DNA from: a virus
Length of the DNA stretch: 54,558 bases
Virus record (IMG/VR): IMGVR_UViG_3300027974_000045
Coordinates: 1 to 54,558 of that record
Reading direction: 5' to 3' (one strand)
Part shown: piece after piece, positions 28,854 to 39,023 of the stretch
Layout: every line of letters starts with the position of its first letter
Numbering within the stretch: the stretch's first letter is position 1
Program-made: the position numbers and the translations under genes
The notes under the pieces: generated by a model
Seen by the model: only the letters and a program-made list of their open reading frames with translations
Told to the model about the DNA's origin: nothing
The model's database searches: none

Positions 28854-31800
28854 TGTCGCGGATCAAGCTCGTCCAAGGCGACACCCGCCCCGACATCACC
28901 ATCGTGCTGGTGGACGCTGACACGCGCGCAGGCATCGACGTGTCAGGAGGGGGCACGTCGGTCAAGCTGAAGTTCCGTCCAACTGACGGCGAGACGCTGC
29001 AGGAGATCACGGGGATCAAGCTGGCCGGCGCGGTGGCCGAGGACGGGTCGATTGACGAGACTGTCACGACTGCTGGGCAAGGCGGCAGGGTCAGGTTCGT
29101 GTGGCCTAACGGAGCGCTGAACGTCGACCCCGGCTACTATGAGGCCGAGATCACGATCGACTACGCGGACGACACGACGCAGACGGTTTACGACCTGCTC
29201 AAGTTCGACGTCAGGGCGAATGTCGACGGCGTCCAGACACCGGCAGCGCCCTATATCCCTACAGGTGCGACCGAGACCTTGACGGCCAATGACATGGCCA
29301 GCGCTGAGGCCCTGCAGGCGGCGGTCGACGCGCTGGCGGGGAAGTACCCCGTTATCCCGCCCGGGACATGGCCTCTCGACATGCTGTCGTCGCCGACCGA
29401 GATTGACATCTCGGGACTGGGCGGCCTCGCGTTTTCGCCGGGCGCGCTGCTGACGACGAACAACCCGTCTCGCGGCCTGTTGCGGATGCTTGAGACGGAC
29501 AGGCTGATTATCCACGGCATGGACCTGCGACAGCAGTTTCTGGCAGGCATCGCCCGGCCGGACATCGGGTGGACGCACACGCTCAACGCCGCGGGCACGG
29601 CGGTGGTCAGCGCAAACAGCGACATGATCGCGTGGATCAACGCGTGGAACCTCGCCTACGGGGTCAACATATCCAACTCCGGGACGTCGACCGCGACCTT
29701 CAAAGAGAGGTGGAACGCCGTCTACACGAGCAGCCCGTTCGCCACTCTTGGCCAGATCAGCTCCAACGGACGGCCGTCCGGTCTGCTGATGGACGGGTGC
29801 AGCCGGACCCAGATTCTTGGCCCTCGCGGCAACCACCTCGTCGCCCTGATCAACGACCAAGGCGGCACGCGCACGGGCGAGGATGTCTACGGCTTTGGGA
29901 CCTACGTCGACAGCGTCGAAGTGACTGACGACATCCGCTTCGGCTACCTCGGCAAGGGCGTCGCGACGACCATCGACCGGGTGACCTGCAACACCAACGG
30001 TACGCGCGACAGCCAAGGCGCGCCTCACGGCGTGTACGTGGCAGGCTCCGCCGCCGCCGGCAACGTCAACACCGCTCTGCAGATCAGGTCGGTGCAGGCC
30101 CGGTTCTGGGGCATCGGGCCGTTCATCAAGGCGCGCGAGGCATCCCTCGCGCTTGGCCCGATGGTGGGCGAGCAGGTCCAGTCCATGCTGGGGCTTGTGC
30201 ACTGCACCGGCTCCGTGGGCCCGATCACGTCCGTCGACCAAGTGCTCAACACCGAGGCGACGGGTTCGGGCTCCAAGTTTGTCGCCAATTTCACAGACTG
30301 CTACGACCTGAGTGTTGGCCGGATCAGCGCGCAGCACAGGGCCTCAACCCCGACCGTGTCGCAGGACGCGCTGAGGGCGGTGGACATCAACGGTGCCGAC
30401 CGGCTGCGGCTCGAGGGGATTGACGTCACGTGCAACCGCCTCTCCTCGGCGAGTGCAATGGTGCGTCTGGCGCTGGCAGATAGCTGCTCCTTCGGTCCCG
30501 GCTCGCTCCTCAACACAGGCGACACATCGGCGACCATGTACGAGTTCCCGGCCGATGGCCTTGTCGGCGGCCCCTCGATCGGTAACCGCTTCGCCCCCGT
30601 GCGCTGCTCGACCAACGCGACCATTGCGGCCATCTCCGGCTCCTCGCGCGGGAACATTTTCGAAGTGGATGCCCGCCTCCTGACGGACGGCTACACCGAA
30701 GGCACGACCATCGACGACGAGAGCTTCGGCGCGTCGAACCAGATCAACCTGACCAACGGTGTCCGAGTGGTCCCGCTCTCGGCGGCACCGTCATTCCTGA
30801 CCCGCTCCAACGCGACGCTGATCATGGACAGCGGCGGCGACGAGGACGACACCACGGTCATCGACGAAGAGTACGGGACCAGTTTCGTCAACGGGCAGAT
30901 TGTCACGACGCCGGGCGCGCGGCCATACACCGCCCGTACAGCCCTCACCGGATCGGGCGACGAGTTCAAAATTGCGACGACGGCGGAGGGCGGCCTCTCC
31001 ACCTCGATCAAGCGCTTGCGTGCAGCCATCAACAACGAGCTGCTGGGCGGTCGCGGCTCCACCGCTGTATCGGGCGCGAACGCGATCTACAACAACGGCA
31101 ACAACGACCACGACACGTTCTCCGCCATTTCGTCTGGCCGGACCCTGACAGTCTACGCCAAGACGACGGGCCCGGCGGCGGACGGGCAGGCTGTGTCCAT
31201 CTCTGGCACGGGCGGCGCGTGGACTTCTGCGACCACCACGGGCGGCGACGGCGTCGATCGCAAGCTGTTCGGCGCCCGGCTGGCCTACACCACAGCGGGC
31301 TCCGCCCTGACCGTTGCCATGCCGTCTACTGCCGAGACCGGCGAGACGCTGGAGCAGGTCATTGTCGATCAGGTCGGCGGGTCGCTGAAGATTCAGACCA
31401 GCGCCGGGGTGCCCATCTCCACGGTCACGCGGTCGGACGCACCGATCAAGCACGTCTACGACGGCGGGTGGGTTCTGGACCACGTCCCCAATGGGTATCT
31501 GGACCTGAGCCTGTTCGGAGCGGTTGGCGACGGGACGACTGATTGCTCGGCCGCGTTCGCTGCCGCGCTGGCGCAGGCCGCCGAAGAGCGGCTGACGGTT
31601 CAGGTGCAGGGCGGGCCCGACAAAATCTATTACTGGCCCACGACGCCGGGAGCAGTGATTAACGCGGCTGTGTCCACCATCAAGTCGGTGACCTACGACT
31701 GGATCAGTATCGAGGCTGTCGGCGGGCCGGTCACCATCCTGTGCGGGATCGAGCAGACCGCAGCCGCAGCGGCGGTTACGCCCACGGCACGTGGCGCTTC

Positions 31801-33886
31801 GACCAAGGCATTCCTGAAAGCCAACTCGTCTACCGGCGGGACGTTCCAGCTCAAGGGCACGTTCATTGTCGACGGAGGTAAGGACCAAGGCGCGTGGGAC
31901 TTCTCGACTTTCACCGGCGCGGACCCGGCGGCGGCGGCGGCGCTGGAGGTCACCGGCTACGATCAAGTGCTGTTCGATGACCTCCGGGTCAAGAACACCT
32001 ACGGCAACGCCGACATGCGCGCCGATCCTGACTACGGGGTCTACAACGCCACCAACAACCCGCTGGGCTCGCTGTACAAGGGCGGCATCGTCATCTCCGG
32101 CAACGGGCTGGTCAAAGGCAAGTTGACGGTAGGCTCCGTCTGGAGGGAAGGCCCATTCATCACGGCCTCGAATGTGCGTCGCGAGATCGAGTTCGAGTAC
32201 ATCAACCCGATCGCCTACGGCGCTTCGACCGGGCTGCGCGAGCCTGTCTCGACACCGCTCAACCTCTTCGGCCGCCAGAAGAGCGGTACGTCGCCATACT
32301 CCCTGTATGGCCCGGAAAACGCAGACACGTACACTTATCTGAAGATCGGTAAGGTGTCGGGCCCGTGGCGTGGGTCGCTGGTCAACGTCGGCTGGTCGGG
32401 CGACCTCGTGCTGGAAGGCACGTCGGAAATCACCGGACTTGTCCCGACGACGGTTGCGGCGAACGCTACCGCGAGCGCGACACAGTACGGCCCGGGCATC
32501 GACTGCAGCAGCGAGGTCAACTTCGGCGTCTCGCGGTCCATCGAGCTGCGGAGCCTGCGCTTCAAGGACAACCATCGCTACAGCCTGAGCCTTGCGCGCT
32601 CGTCGTCGGGCACGAAAATCCGGCGCGCGATCGGCGACGTGGCGGTGCAGGGCGGTTGGTCTGGTCCGAACATCCAGAACATCGACTTCGCCGACTTGGC
32701 CATCCGCTGCTACGATGTCTGCGACTACACCAACGCCGGCGACTACGGCACGGCGCTGCGCCTCTACACGGTCGGGTCGGGTGACGTCCGGGTCGACCTC
32801 AACGGCGCGACGCAGGTGGGGACAGCCAAGTCGTACATCGGCATGGCGCGGCAATACAGCGGCTGCGTCGTTCGCGGCCGGATACAGGACTTCAACCTCT
32901 GCTGCATCTCCGACAACAACGTGTCGAGCATCACGGACAACACCTACGACAGCCTCTACGGCGACATGGAGGTGGTCACCTCTACCTACACGACGTCGTC
33001 TGACAGCGGTAAGATCATCCGCATCGGCAGGTCCGACAGCAACCGCGCCAAGCGCGCGGAGATTAGCCGGCTGCGGCTGGATGGCGTGCCTGTCATTGGG
33101 ACGGGCCGCGCCGCGGTGTATGCGGTGAGCCTGCCCGGCGTCGGCGATCTGGTGCTGGGCACAGGCAAGCAGTCCCTCACCAGCGACGAGTTTGGGCGTT
33201 TGATCTGGGTCAATGACGACCCGTCCTCGCCGGGCCCGGGCACAAAAGCCCGGCTGTACGCCGTCACCGACGCCAACGGCCGGGACGCCGAGCTGTACGC
33301 CGAGACGCGCGAGAACACGTCAGGGAGCATGCACCGCTACCCGCTGCGCGGCCCGTCGCTGCGCAACATTTCCGGCGTGGATTACTACCCGCCGACGGGT
33401 CTGGGCTTTGGGACCAACACGCTCATTCTCATCCCTGACACCTTGTACCTTCTCGGGTGGGATGGCCACGTCAAGTCGCTTGGCCCTGCCATCGAAGTGA
33501 CCGCTGCGGTGCCGGCGTCGTCCCTGCGGCTGGGGGTGTATCAAGGCACGCCGGAAGGCAACGTCGGCGCACTGCTTGAGGAAAGTGCGACCATCGATAC
33601 AACCGCCGCAGGGCTCAAAGCGTTCTCGTTCTCGACGGACGGCACGCGCCGGCGACTGGGCCCCAACCAGTTTTTGGCGCTAGTGGCGTCGCACGGCATC
33701 ACCGTCCGCGCATACACATCGGACCCCGTCACCCTGCAGCGCGTCAACGGCTCGGCCTCCCTGACCGCCACGACGGGCATCAGCCACTGGACCGGCTCCC
33801 ACACCTACGGCGCCCTGCCGACGACGATCCCGACCTTGACCGGGCAGACGACTAACGCACCGATGATTTACGTGAGACGGGGGTAA
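28853..33886 (+). CDS. Tailspike with two pectate-lyase-like beta-helices
   Basis: 1677 residues. The N-terminus (KLVQGDTRPDITIVLVDADT, then GYYEAEITIDYADDTTQTV) resembles the BppU-type baseplate/anchor domain. Two beta-helix modules follow. The first begins near residue 135 (TANDMASAEALQAAVDAL). The second begins near residue 880 with the diagnostic LSLFGAVGDGTTDCSAAFAAAL of the pectate lyase superfamily. The C-terminus is beta-sandwich-like and Thr-rich. It probably binds and depolymerises host surface polysaccharide. The size and the two enzyme-like modules suggest two substrates or a duplicated spike. The catalytic residues cannot be assigned by eye. Confidence 0.8.
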   Translation: MSRIKLVQGDTRPDITIVLVDADTRAGIDVSGGGTSVKLKFRPTDGETLQEITGIKLAGAVAEDGSIDETVTTAGQGGRVRFVWPNGALNVDPGYYEAEITIDYADDTTQTVYDLLKFDVRANVDGVQTPAAPYIPTGATETLTANDMASAEALQAAVDALAGKYPVIPPGTWPLDMLSSPTEIDISGLGGLAFSPGALLTTNNPSRGLLRMLETDRLIIHGMDLRQQFLAGIARPDIGWTHTLNAAGTAVVSANSDMIAWINAWNLAYGVNISNSGTSTATFKERWNAVYTSSPFATLGQISSNGRPSGLLMDGCSRTQILGPRGNHLVALINDQGGTRTGEDVYGFGTYVDSVEVTDDIRFGYLGKGVATTIDRVTCNTNGTRDSQGAPHGVYVAGSAAAGNVNTALQIRSVQARFWGIGPFIKAREASLALGPMVGEQVQSMLGLVHCTGSVGPITSVDQVLNTEATGSGSKFVANFTDCYDLSVGRISAQHRASTPTVSQDALRAVDINGADRLRLEGIDVTCNRLSSASAMVRLALADSCSFGPGSLLNTGDTSATMYEFPADGLVGGPSIGNRFAPVRCSTNATIAAISGSSRGNIFEVDARLLTDGYTEGTTIDDESFGASNQINLTNGVRVVPLSAAPSFLTRSNATLIMDSGGDEDDTTVIDEEYGTSFVNGQIVTTPGARPYTARTALTGSGDEFKIATTAEGGLSTSIKRLRAAINNELLGGRGSTAVSGANAIYNNGNNDHDTFSAISSGRTLTVYAKTTGPAADGQAVSISGTGGAWTSATTTGGDGVDRKLFGARLAYTTAGSALTVAMPSTAETGETLEQVIVDQVGGSLKIQTSAGVPISTVTRSDAPIKHVYDGGWVLDHVPNGYLDLSLFGAVGDGTTDCSAAFAAALAQAAEERLTVQVQGGPDKIYYWPTTPGAVINAAVSTIKSVTYDWISIEAVGGPVTILCGIEQTAAAAAVTPTARGASTKAFLKANSSTGGTFQLKGTFIVDGGKDQGAWDFSTFTGADPAAAAALEVTGYDQVLFDDLRVKNTYGNADMRADPDYGVYNATNNPLGSLYKGGIVISGNGLVKGKLTVGSVWREGPFITASNVRREIEFEYINPIAYGASTGLREPVSTPLNLFGRQKSGTSPYSLYGPENADTYTYLKIGKVSGPWRGSLVNVGWSGDLVLEGTSEITGLVPTTVAANATASATQYGPGIDCSSEVNFGVSRSIELRSLRFKDNHRYSLSLARSSSGTKIRRAIGDVAVQGGWSGPNIQNIDFADLAIRCYDVCDYTNAGDYGTALRLYTVGSGDVRVDLNGATQVGTAKSYIGMARQYSGCVVRGRIQDFNLCCISDNNVSSITDNTYDSLYGDMEVVTSTYTTSSDSGKIIRIGRSDSNRAKRAEISRLRLDGVPVIGTGRAAVYAVSLPGVGDLVLGTGKQSLTSDEFGRLIWVNDDPSSPGPGTKARLYAVTDANGRDAELYAETRENTSGSMHRYPLRGPSLRNISGVDYYPPTGLGFGTNTLILIPDTLYLLGWDGHVKSLGPAIEVTAAVPASSLRLGVYQGTPEGNVGALLEESATIDTTAAGLKAFSFSTDGTRRRLGPNQFLALVASHGITVRAYTSDPVTLQRVNGSASLTATTGISHWTGSHTYGALPTTIPTLTGQTTNAPMIYVRRG

Positions 33887-33888
33887 GG

Positions 33889-34218
33889 ATGGCGTTGACG
33901 AAAAGCGAGCAGGAAGCCCTGAACCACGACCGATTGGAGGCGGCGGAGTTTCGCGAAGAAATCCGAGGCGCGGTGCATGAGCTGCAGAGCCAGCACAAGG
34001 CGATGCTCGACGCCATCGGCACGCCGTCCGCTGACGGCAAAGGCGGCACGGGCCTGCTGGGCGAGCTGCTGCGCCTGAAGGCCGACGTACGGGGCCTCCT
34101 CGACCTCAAGACCAAGGGCATGGGGTTTGTGGCGGCGATCGTCGTGTTCGGCACGATTATCATCACCGGCATCAAGGGCTGGCTGACAAACCTGCTGAGC
34201 GGGGCGCACACCGGATGA
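33889..34218 (+). CDS. Membrane protein with coiled coil, holin-like
   Basis: 109 residues: a charged helical N-terminus (SEQEALNHDRLEAAEFREEIRGAVHELQSQ) and one C-terminal transmembrane helix (GFVAAIVVFGTIIITGIKGWL). This layout occurs in hemolysin XhlA-type and some class III-like holins. The lysis role is an inference from the endolysin 2 kb downstream. Confidence 0.5.
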   Translation: MALTKSEQEALNHDRLEAAEFREEIRGAVHELQSQHKAMLDAIGTPSADGKGGTGLLGELLRLKADVRGLLDLKTKGMGFVAAIVVFGTIIITGIKGWLTNLLSGAHTG

Positions 34219-34769
34219 CCATCGCAGCGCGCCTCGAGGGTGTAGACACCAAGACAACGATGGATGCGTTCGCGCCGGAGATCGACGCGATCATCACCGA
34301 CGTCGACATCGCCTACGCCTACGCTTTCGCGGAGACCGTCACGCCGACAGGCAGCGTCGTGCTCCAGCACCGCAACGCGGGCGGTACGCTGCTCGCAGAG
34401 ATCACGGCCACGAACATGGTAGTGACGGCAGGCAAGGTGCTGATCGCCGATCGCATGCTCGCGACCCCGTCGAAGGCGGCCGTCGGCTACCTCGCCGTCG
34501 GCAAGTCCGACACAGCGACAGCTGTGACCCAGACCGCCCTGTCCAACGAGACAGCCCGCACCGCCAACGCGTTCACAGCTGCGGCTGCCGCTGGCGTCCT
34601 GACCTACACCGCCACCCTGCCGGCCGGCGTCGGCACCGGCAAGATCAGGGAGGTGGGGCTGTTCAACGCTTCGTCAGGCGGCGACATGTTGTGCAGGACC
34701 ACGTTTGCGGTTATTCAGAAGGCCCAGACGGACACCCTGTCCATCACGTGGTCGATCACGGTGGCATAA
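34215..34769 (+). CDS. Tail-associated structural protein
   Basis: 184 residues. Ala/Thr-rich with a C-terminal domain VGTGKIREVGLFNASSGGDMLCRTTF, a pattern recurrent in phage tail fibre adaptor proteins. GTGA-type coupling to the preceding gene and to the fibre gene downstream supports a tail role. Confidence 0.6.
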   Translation: MTIAARLEGVDTKTTMDAFAPEIDAIITDVDIAYAYAFAETVTPTGSVVLQHRNAGGTLLAEITATNMVVTAGKVLIADRMLATPSKAAVGYLAVGKSDTATAVTQTALSNETARTANAFTAAAAAGVLTYTATLPAGVGTGKIREVGLFNASSGGDMLCRTTFAVIQKAQTDTLSITWSITVA

Positions 34770-35930
34770 ATGACAGCCCTGTTCGCGAACAACGCAACTA
34801 CCACCCTTTCGGCAGGCATCAGCGCGGTCGACACGTCCATATCTGTCGTAGCAGGTAGCGCGTTCCCTACCCCCAGCGCCGGCCAGTATTTCTACCTGAC
34901 GCTCGTCGACGCCTCGAACAACATCGAGATCGTCAAGTGTACGGCACGGGTCTCCAACGCACTTACAGTCGTCCGCGCGCAGGAGGGCACGACTGCGCGT
35001 AGTTACATCAGCGGTAGCCGAGCGGAGCTGCGCATCACCGCCGCCGGCATGGCCAACAAGCTGAGCACGGCAGGCGGGACCATCACCGGCAACGTGGGCA
35101 TCACCGGCACGTTCACGGTGGACGGCAACATGACGTTCGGCACCTCGGACGACACCATCACCCTCGGGTCGGTGGCCGTCACGATGCCCGCCGCAGGCGT
35201 GGACTTCAACGGCGGGGCGATCCGTTCCAACCGGACGATCAAAGGGGCCACCCCGGACGCCGGCGCGTCTGGTTACGCGTCGGTTAATCTGCCGCATGGT
35301 GCTGCGCCGACGACCAACCTCGCCAACGGCGACATGTGGACGACCACGGCCGGGCTGTATGTGCGCGTCAACGGCGTGACCTACGGCCCGCTGCTCGCTG
35401 CCGACAGCGCGCTGGTGAAGACCAACAACCTGTCGGACATTGCGGTGGCCGCCACGGCCCGCACCAACCTCGGCCTCGGCACCATGGCGACGCAGGCCGC
35501 GTCAGCTGTGGCCATCACCGGCGGCACCATCACCGGCCTGTCTGATCCGCTCCCGGTCGCGTCGGGGGGCACGGGCGGCGAGACGGCGGCTGAGGCGCGC
35601 ATCGCGTTGGGGATCGCGCAGACCCTCGGCAACAACCCCGGCAAGCTGCAAGTGGGCGGCGTGCTTATCCAGTGGGGTGCTGTGCTTTGCACGGTCGGCA
35701 ACACAGCGATATACCCGGCGGCCGTGGCCTTCGCCACTAGTTACGCCAATACCACAACCCGCGTGCTTCTAGGGATCGACACCGGCTACACCTCGACCGG
35801 AGGCGGCGGCAAAAACTGCGCCCCCTACTTCACGTCGGTCACGACAACCGGGATGAACGTGGGCGTCGACAGTAGCGGCAGCGACGGCGGCACAGTCTAT
35901 GTCCACTGGCTCACCATCGGAGACGCATAA
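34770..35930 (+). CDS. Tail fibre protein
   Basis: 386 residues. The N-terminal attachment part (TTTLSAGISAVDTSISVVAGSAFP) is followed by fibre-type repeats (GNVGITGTFTVDGNMTFG), NNLSDIAVAATARTNLGLG and LPVASGGTGGETAAEARIALG, both standard fibre linker motifs. The C-terminal QVGGVLIQWGAVLCTVGN domain resembles fibre tips that bind receptors. It would act with the tailspike in adsorption. No chaperone gene is evident nearby. Confidence 0.75.
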   Translation: MTALFANNATTTLSAGISAVDTSISVVAGSAFPTPSAGQYFYLTLVDASNNIEIVKCTARVSNALTVVRAQEGTTARSYISGSRAELRITAAGMANKLSTAGGTITGNVGITGTFTVDGNMTFGTSDDTITLGSVAVTMPAAGVDFNGGAIRSNRTIKGATPDAGASGYASVNLPHGAAPTTNLANGDMWTTTAGLYVRVNGVTYGPLLAADSALVKTNNLSDIAVAATARTNLGLGTMATQAASAVAITGGTITGLSDPLPVASGGTGGETAAEARIALGIAQTLGNNPGKLQVGGVLIQWGAVLCTVGNTAIYPAAVAFATSYANTTTRVLLGIDTGYTSTGGGGKNCAPYFTSVTTTGMNVGVDSSGSDGGTVYVHWLTIGDA

Positions 35931-36373
35931 TGATCAGCAGCCGCTCACTCGAAGTCCTGCACCCCACGGTCAAGCGCATGGCGCAGGACTTCCTGCAGCG
36001 CTGCGCGGCCGACGACATCGACCTGCTGGTCACCTGCACCTTCCGCGACGCGGAGGAGCAGAACCGCCTCTATGCCCGGGGCCGCACGGTCCTGTGGGAG
36101 AACGGTGCGAAAGTCCGCAAGGTCACCAACGCCAAGGCCGGCCAGTCGTTCCATAACTACCGCCTCGCGCTGGACGTTGTCCCGCTGCGCGGGGGTAAGC
36201 CTGTGTGGGGCACGGCCGGCGCTGACGGTCTTCTCTGGCAGCGCGTCGGCGCGCATGGTAAGGCTGCAGGGCTTGAGTGGGCCGGCGATTGGCTCCGGTT
36301 CAAGGAGATGGCGCATTTCCAGTTTACAGGAGGCCACCCGCTCTCCTACTTCCAAAACGGCGGGACGCTCTAG
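35930..36373 (+). CDS. M15-family endolysin (L-Ala-D-Glu peptidase type)
   Basis: 147 residues. Zinc ligands are visible: SFHNYRLALD (H75, D82) and AHFQ (H129), with the family's TCTFRDAEEQNRLYARGR upstream. This matches single-domain M15 endolysins such as that of phage T5, which cleave the peptide stem of peptidoglycan. There is no signal peptide, so a holin must release it. The start overlaps the fibre stop. Confidence 0.9.
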   Translation: MISSRSLEVLHPTVKRMAQDFLQRCAADDIDLLVTCTFRDAEEQNRLYARGRTVLWENGAKVRKVTNAKAGQSFHNYRLALDVVPLRGGKPVWGTAGADGLLWQRVGAHGKAAGLEWAGDWLRFKEMAHFQFTGGHPLSYFQNGGTL

Positions 36374-36382
36374 GAGACCACC

Positions 36383-36553
36383 ATGTTTGCTGGCTACAAG
36401 ACCTACATCGTCGCCGCCGTGGCCGTGCTCAGCGCGGTCGCCACCTACTTTGTCGGCGACGCCTCACTGGCCGACACCGCCCAGCTGGTCCTGACCGCCG
36501 TGCTAGGGGCAACGCTCCGCGCCGGCATCAACCCCCCCAACAGCCCACGGTAA
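36383..36553 (+). CDS. Small membrane protein, holin candidate
   Basis: 56 residues beginning MFAGYKTYIVAAVAVLSAVATYFVG; a second hydrophobic segment AQLVLTAVLGATLRAGI follows, ending in PPNSPR. GGAGACC Shine-Dalgarno, 9 nt after the endolysin. Two short hydrophobic helices and this position make it the best holin candidate in the window, ahead of 33889-34218. Confidence 0.6.
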   Translation: MFAGYKTYIVAAVAVLSAVATYFVGDASLADTAQLVLTAVLGATLRAGINPPNSPR

Positions 36554-36562
36554 CCTGCGCAT

Positions 36563-38389
36563 ATGCCGTCCCTCAAGATCATGGGCTTCGACGGACTGGC
36601 TCCTCGCCAGTCCGCCACCATGCTTGGGGATACGCAGGCACAGACGGCCGATAATGTGAAGCTGTACTCCCGCGAGCTGCGCTACTGGCGCGGCCCCGCC
36701 GCCGACGAGTACAACGGTCACAACACGGCGACGCCGCCGTTGACTAACGTGGCGACGATCTACAAATACTACAGCAACGCCGCTGCCCTGTGGCTGACAT
36801 GGAGCAGCGTCGTTGATGTGGTGCAGTCTCCGTCCGCCGACCTGACGGACTATCGGCTCTATTACACCGGCGACGGGGGGCCGAAGAAGACGAACTACAG
36901 CTTGGTGTCGACTGGCTCGGGTGTCTATCCCCGGGCCAGCCGACCCATGGGTGTGCCAGCCCCAACCGTGGCCCCAACCGTGGCGCGCTCCGGAACAGGC
37001 ACGCTCGACCCCGAGAGCCGCGCGTACGTCTACACCTACGTGACGACCTTCGGCACTTTGCGGGAAGAGAGCGCGCCGTCGCCGGCCTCGTCCGTCGTGA
37101 CCATCTACACCGGCGATACCTGCAACGTGTCAGCGTTCACCGCCCCGCCGGCGGCCCCCCCTGACTACGGCATCAACGCTATCCGCATCTATCGGACGGT
37201 CACCGGGGCGACGACGGACAGCTACCAGTTTGTCGCCGAGATCACGACAGCCTCGCTGCCCGTCACCTACAACGACACCAAGACCGCCGCCCAGCTCGGC
37301 GAAGTCCTGCCCACCCTCGGCTGGCTGCCGCCGCCCACCGACCTCGAGGGCCTGCAGGCCCTGCCCGGCGGCACACTGGTCGGCTTCACCGGCAACACCA
37401 TCTGCTTCTCCGAGCCCTACTACCCGCACGCGTGGCCCATCAGGTACGTCCTGACCACGCCCTCCCCGATCGTCGGCCTCGGCGTCTACGGCTCGATGGT
37501 CGTGGTCCTGACCGACCGCTACCCCTACGTCATCAGCGGCGGCGTCCCCGGCTTCATGTCCATGGAGCGGGTGCCGATCCTCGAGCCCTGCGTCTCGGCC
37601 CGGTCGATCGTCAGCGACGAGTTCGGCGTGGTCTACGCCAGCCCCAACGGTCTCGTGGGTATCGGGGCCGGGATGCGCGGCGTCATCACGACCGGCCTGT
37701 ACCGCCGCGACGAGTGGCAGGACGTCAACCCGGACGACCTGATCAGCGTCATCTACGACGGCCGCTACATCGGCACCTACAACACGACAGACGAGGACCA
37801 GCGCGCCCTTGTGATCAGCCGGCAGGACATCCCCGCCCTGTCGCACGCGTCGCTGCAGGCGAGCGCTGTCCACGTCGACAGCCGTGACGCCAAGCTCTAC
37901 TACGTCTCGCCGCTGGACAACAAAATCTACGAGGCCGACGCCGACGAGCTGAACCCCCTGACGTACGAGTGGAAGTCCAAGCGCTTTGTCCTGCCGCAGG
38001 GCACGACTTTCTCGGCCCTGAAGCTCGACGCCAACTTCGACCAGCAAAACAACGCCGCCGACTACGCCGCCGCGGTCGCCGCGGTTTCCGCGTCCAACGC
38101 CGTGATCTTCGCAGGCGGGGCCCTCGACGGCGTTCTCAACACTACGGCGCTCAACACCTACGACGTCAACGGCAGCCGCATGACCAACCTCCCGGCGCAG
38201 GCATCCCTGCGTACGGCGCAAGTCCTGCTCTACGGTGACGGGGAGCTGGCGGCCACGCTGTCGATCACGTCGTTTGACCCGGTGCGCATCCCGTCGTTCC
38301 GCTGCCGGACACTGGAGGTGGCGATCGCCGGCACCATGGACGTCAGGTCCGTGCAGCTGGCCACGACGGTGGTGGAGCTGCACCAGTGA
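36563..38389 (+). CDS. Large tail structural protein
   Basis: 608 residues. MPSLKIMGFDGLAPRQSATMLGDTQAQTADNVKLYSRELRYWRGP is a typical start of the long tail-tube or tail-hub-like proteins of N4/P22-like podoviruses. The body is beta-rich with repeated short strands (GTLRYES-type and ISGGVPGFM regions). It is placed after the lysis genes and before the internal proteins. The functional name (tubular B-like) is inferred. Confidence 0.6.
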   Translation: MPSLKIMGFDGLAPRQSATMLGDTQAQTADNVKLYSRELRYWRGPAADEYNGHNTATPPLTNVATIYKYYSNAAALWLTWSSVVDVVQSPSADLTDYRLYYTGDGGPKKTNYSLVSTGSGVYPRASRPMGVPAPTVAPTVARSGTGTLDPESRAYVYTYVTTFGTLREESAPSPASSVVTIYTGDTCNVSAFTAPPAAPPDYGINAIRIYRTVTGATTDSYQFVAEITTASLPVTYNDTKTAAQLGEVLPTLGWLPPPTDLEGLQALPGGTLVGFTGNTICFSEPYYPHAWPIRYVLTTPSPIVGLGVYGSMVVVLTDRYPYVISGGVPGFMSMERVPILEPCVSARSIVSDEFGVVYASPNGLVGIGAGMRGVITTGLYRRDEWQDVNPDDLISVIYDGRYIGTYNTTDEDQRALVISRQDIPALSHASLQASAVHVDSRDAKLYYVSPLDNKIYEADADELNPLTYEWKSKRFVLPQGTTFSALKLDANFDQQNNAADYAAAVAAVSASNAVIFAGGALDGVLNTTALNTYDVNGSRMTNLPAQASLRTAQVLLYGDGELAATLSITSFDPVRIPSFRCRTLEVAIAGTMDVRSVQLATTVVELHQ

Positions 38390-38580
38390 AAAAGCCCGGC
38401 ATCCCGCCGACCCCGCTGGTGATGGGCGAGATGGCCCAATTCCTCGACGCTCTCAAGACGCACCTCGAGATGCTGGGCGGCGTGCGCGGCGGCGTGATCG
38501 AGCCACTGGCGACCGACGCGACGCTTGCTGACGTGATCGCCAAGGTCAACCAGCTCGTCGACAGGGTCAACGCCCGGTGA
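38386..38580 (+). CDS. Small helical virion-region protein
   Basis: 64 residues starting at GTG 38386 (GTGA overlap), helical and amphipathic (GEMAQFLDALKTHLEMLGG; DVIAKVNQLVDRVNAR). Probably a small virion or assembly protein; no family recognised. Confidence 0.6.
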   Translation: MKKPGIPPTPLVMGEMAQFLDALKTHLEMLGGVRGGVIEPLATDATLADVIAKVNQLVDRVNAR

Positions 38581-39023
38581 CGCTGGAGGTCTCGTCCGAC
38601 GAGCCGGCCGCGTGGGATTTCATCACCAGCTTCTACTCGCTCTACCGCGCCGACAGGCAGAAGGGCATCGTCCTGCGCAAGGACGGCGAGGTCATCGCGG
38701 CCACCCTGTACGTCGAGAACAACGGCTCGAACATGTTCATGCACTGCGCCGCCAAGCCCGGCAGGCGCTGGCTGAACAGGGATTTCCTGTACTGGGTGTT
38801 CCACTACCCGTTCGAGCAGTGCGGGGTGCGGCGCGTAACGTGCTGGGTTGAAGCATCAAATGTAGACTGCCACCGATTTATCAAGCATATAGGGTTCACC
38901 CACGAGGCTACGCTGGCGCAAGCCGCAGCCGACGGCGGCGATGTTTTCATCTATGTGATGCACAAGGAACATTGTCAGCATGTATCGCAGGTACGTTTGT
39001 GGCGGCGGCAAAGGCACGGATAA
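38577..39023 (+). CDS. GNAT acetyltransferase-like protein
   Basis: 148 residues. The pattern matches GNAT folds encoded in podovirus tail modules: GIVLRKDGEVIAATLYVENNG, NRDFLYWVFHYPFEQCGVRRVTCWVEASNVDCHRFIKHIGF. It may acetylate a virion or host protein. Coupled to the previous gene (GTGA), and its end overlaps the next gene by 44 nt. Confidence 0.7.
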   Translation: MTLEVSSDEPAAWDFITSFYSLYRADRQKGIVLRKDGEVIAATLYVENNGSNMFMHCAAKPGRRWLNRDFLYWVFHYPFEQCGVRRVTCWVEASNVDCHRFIKHIGFTHEATLAQAAADGGDVFIYVMHKEHCQHVSQVRLWRRQRHG

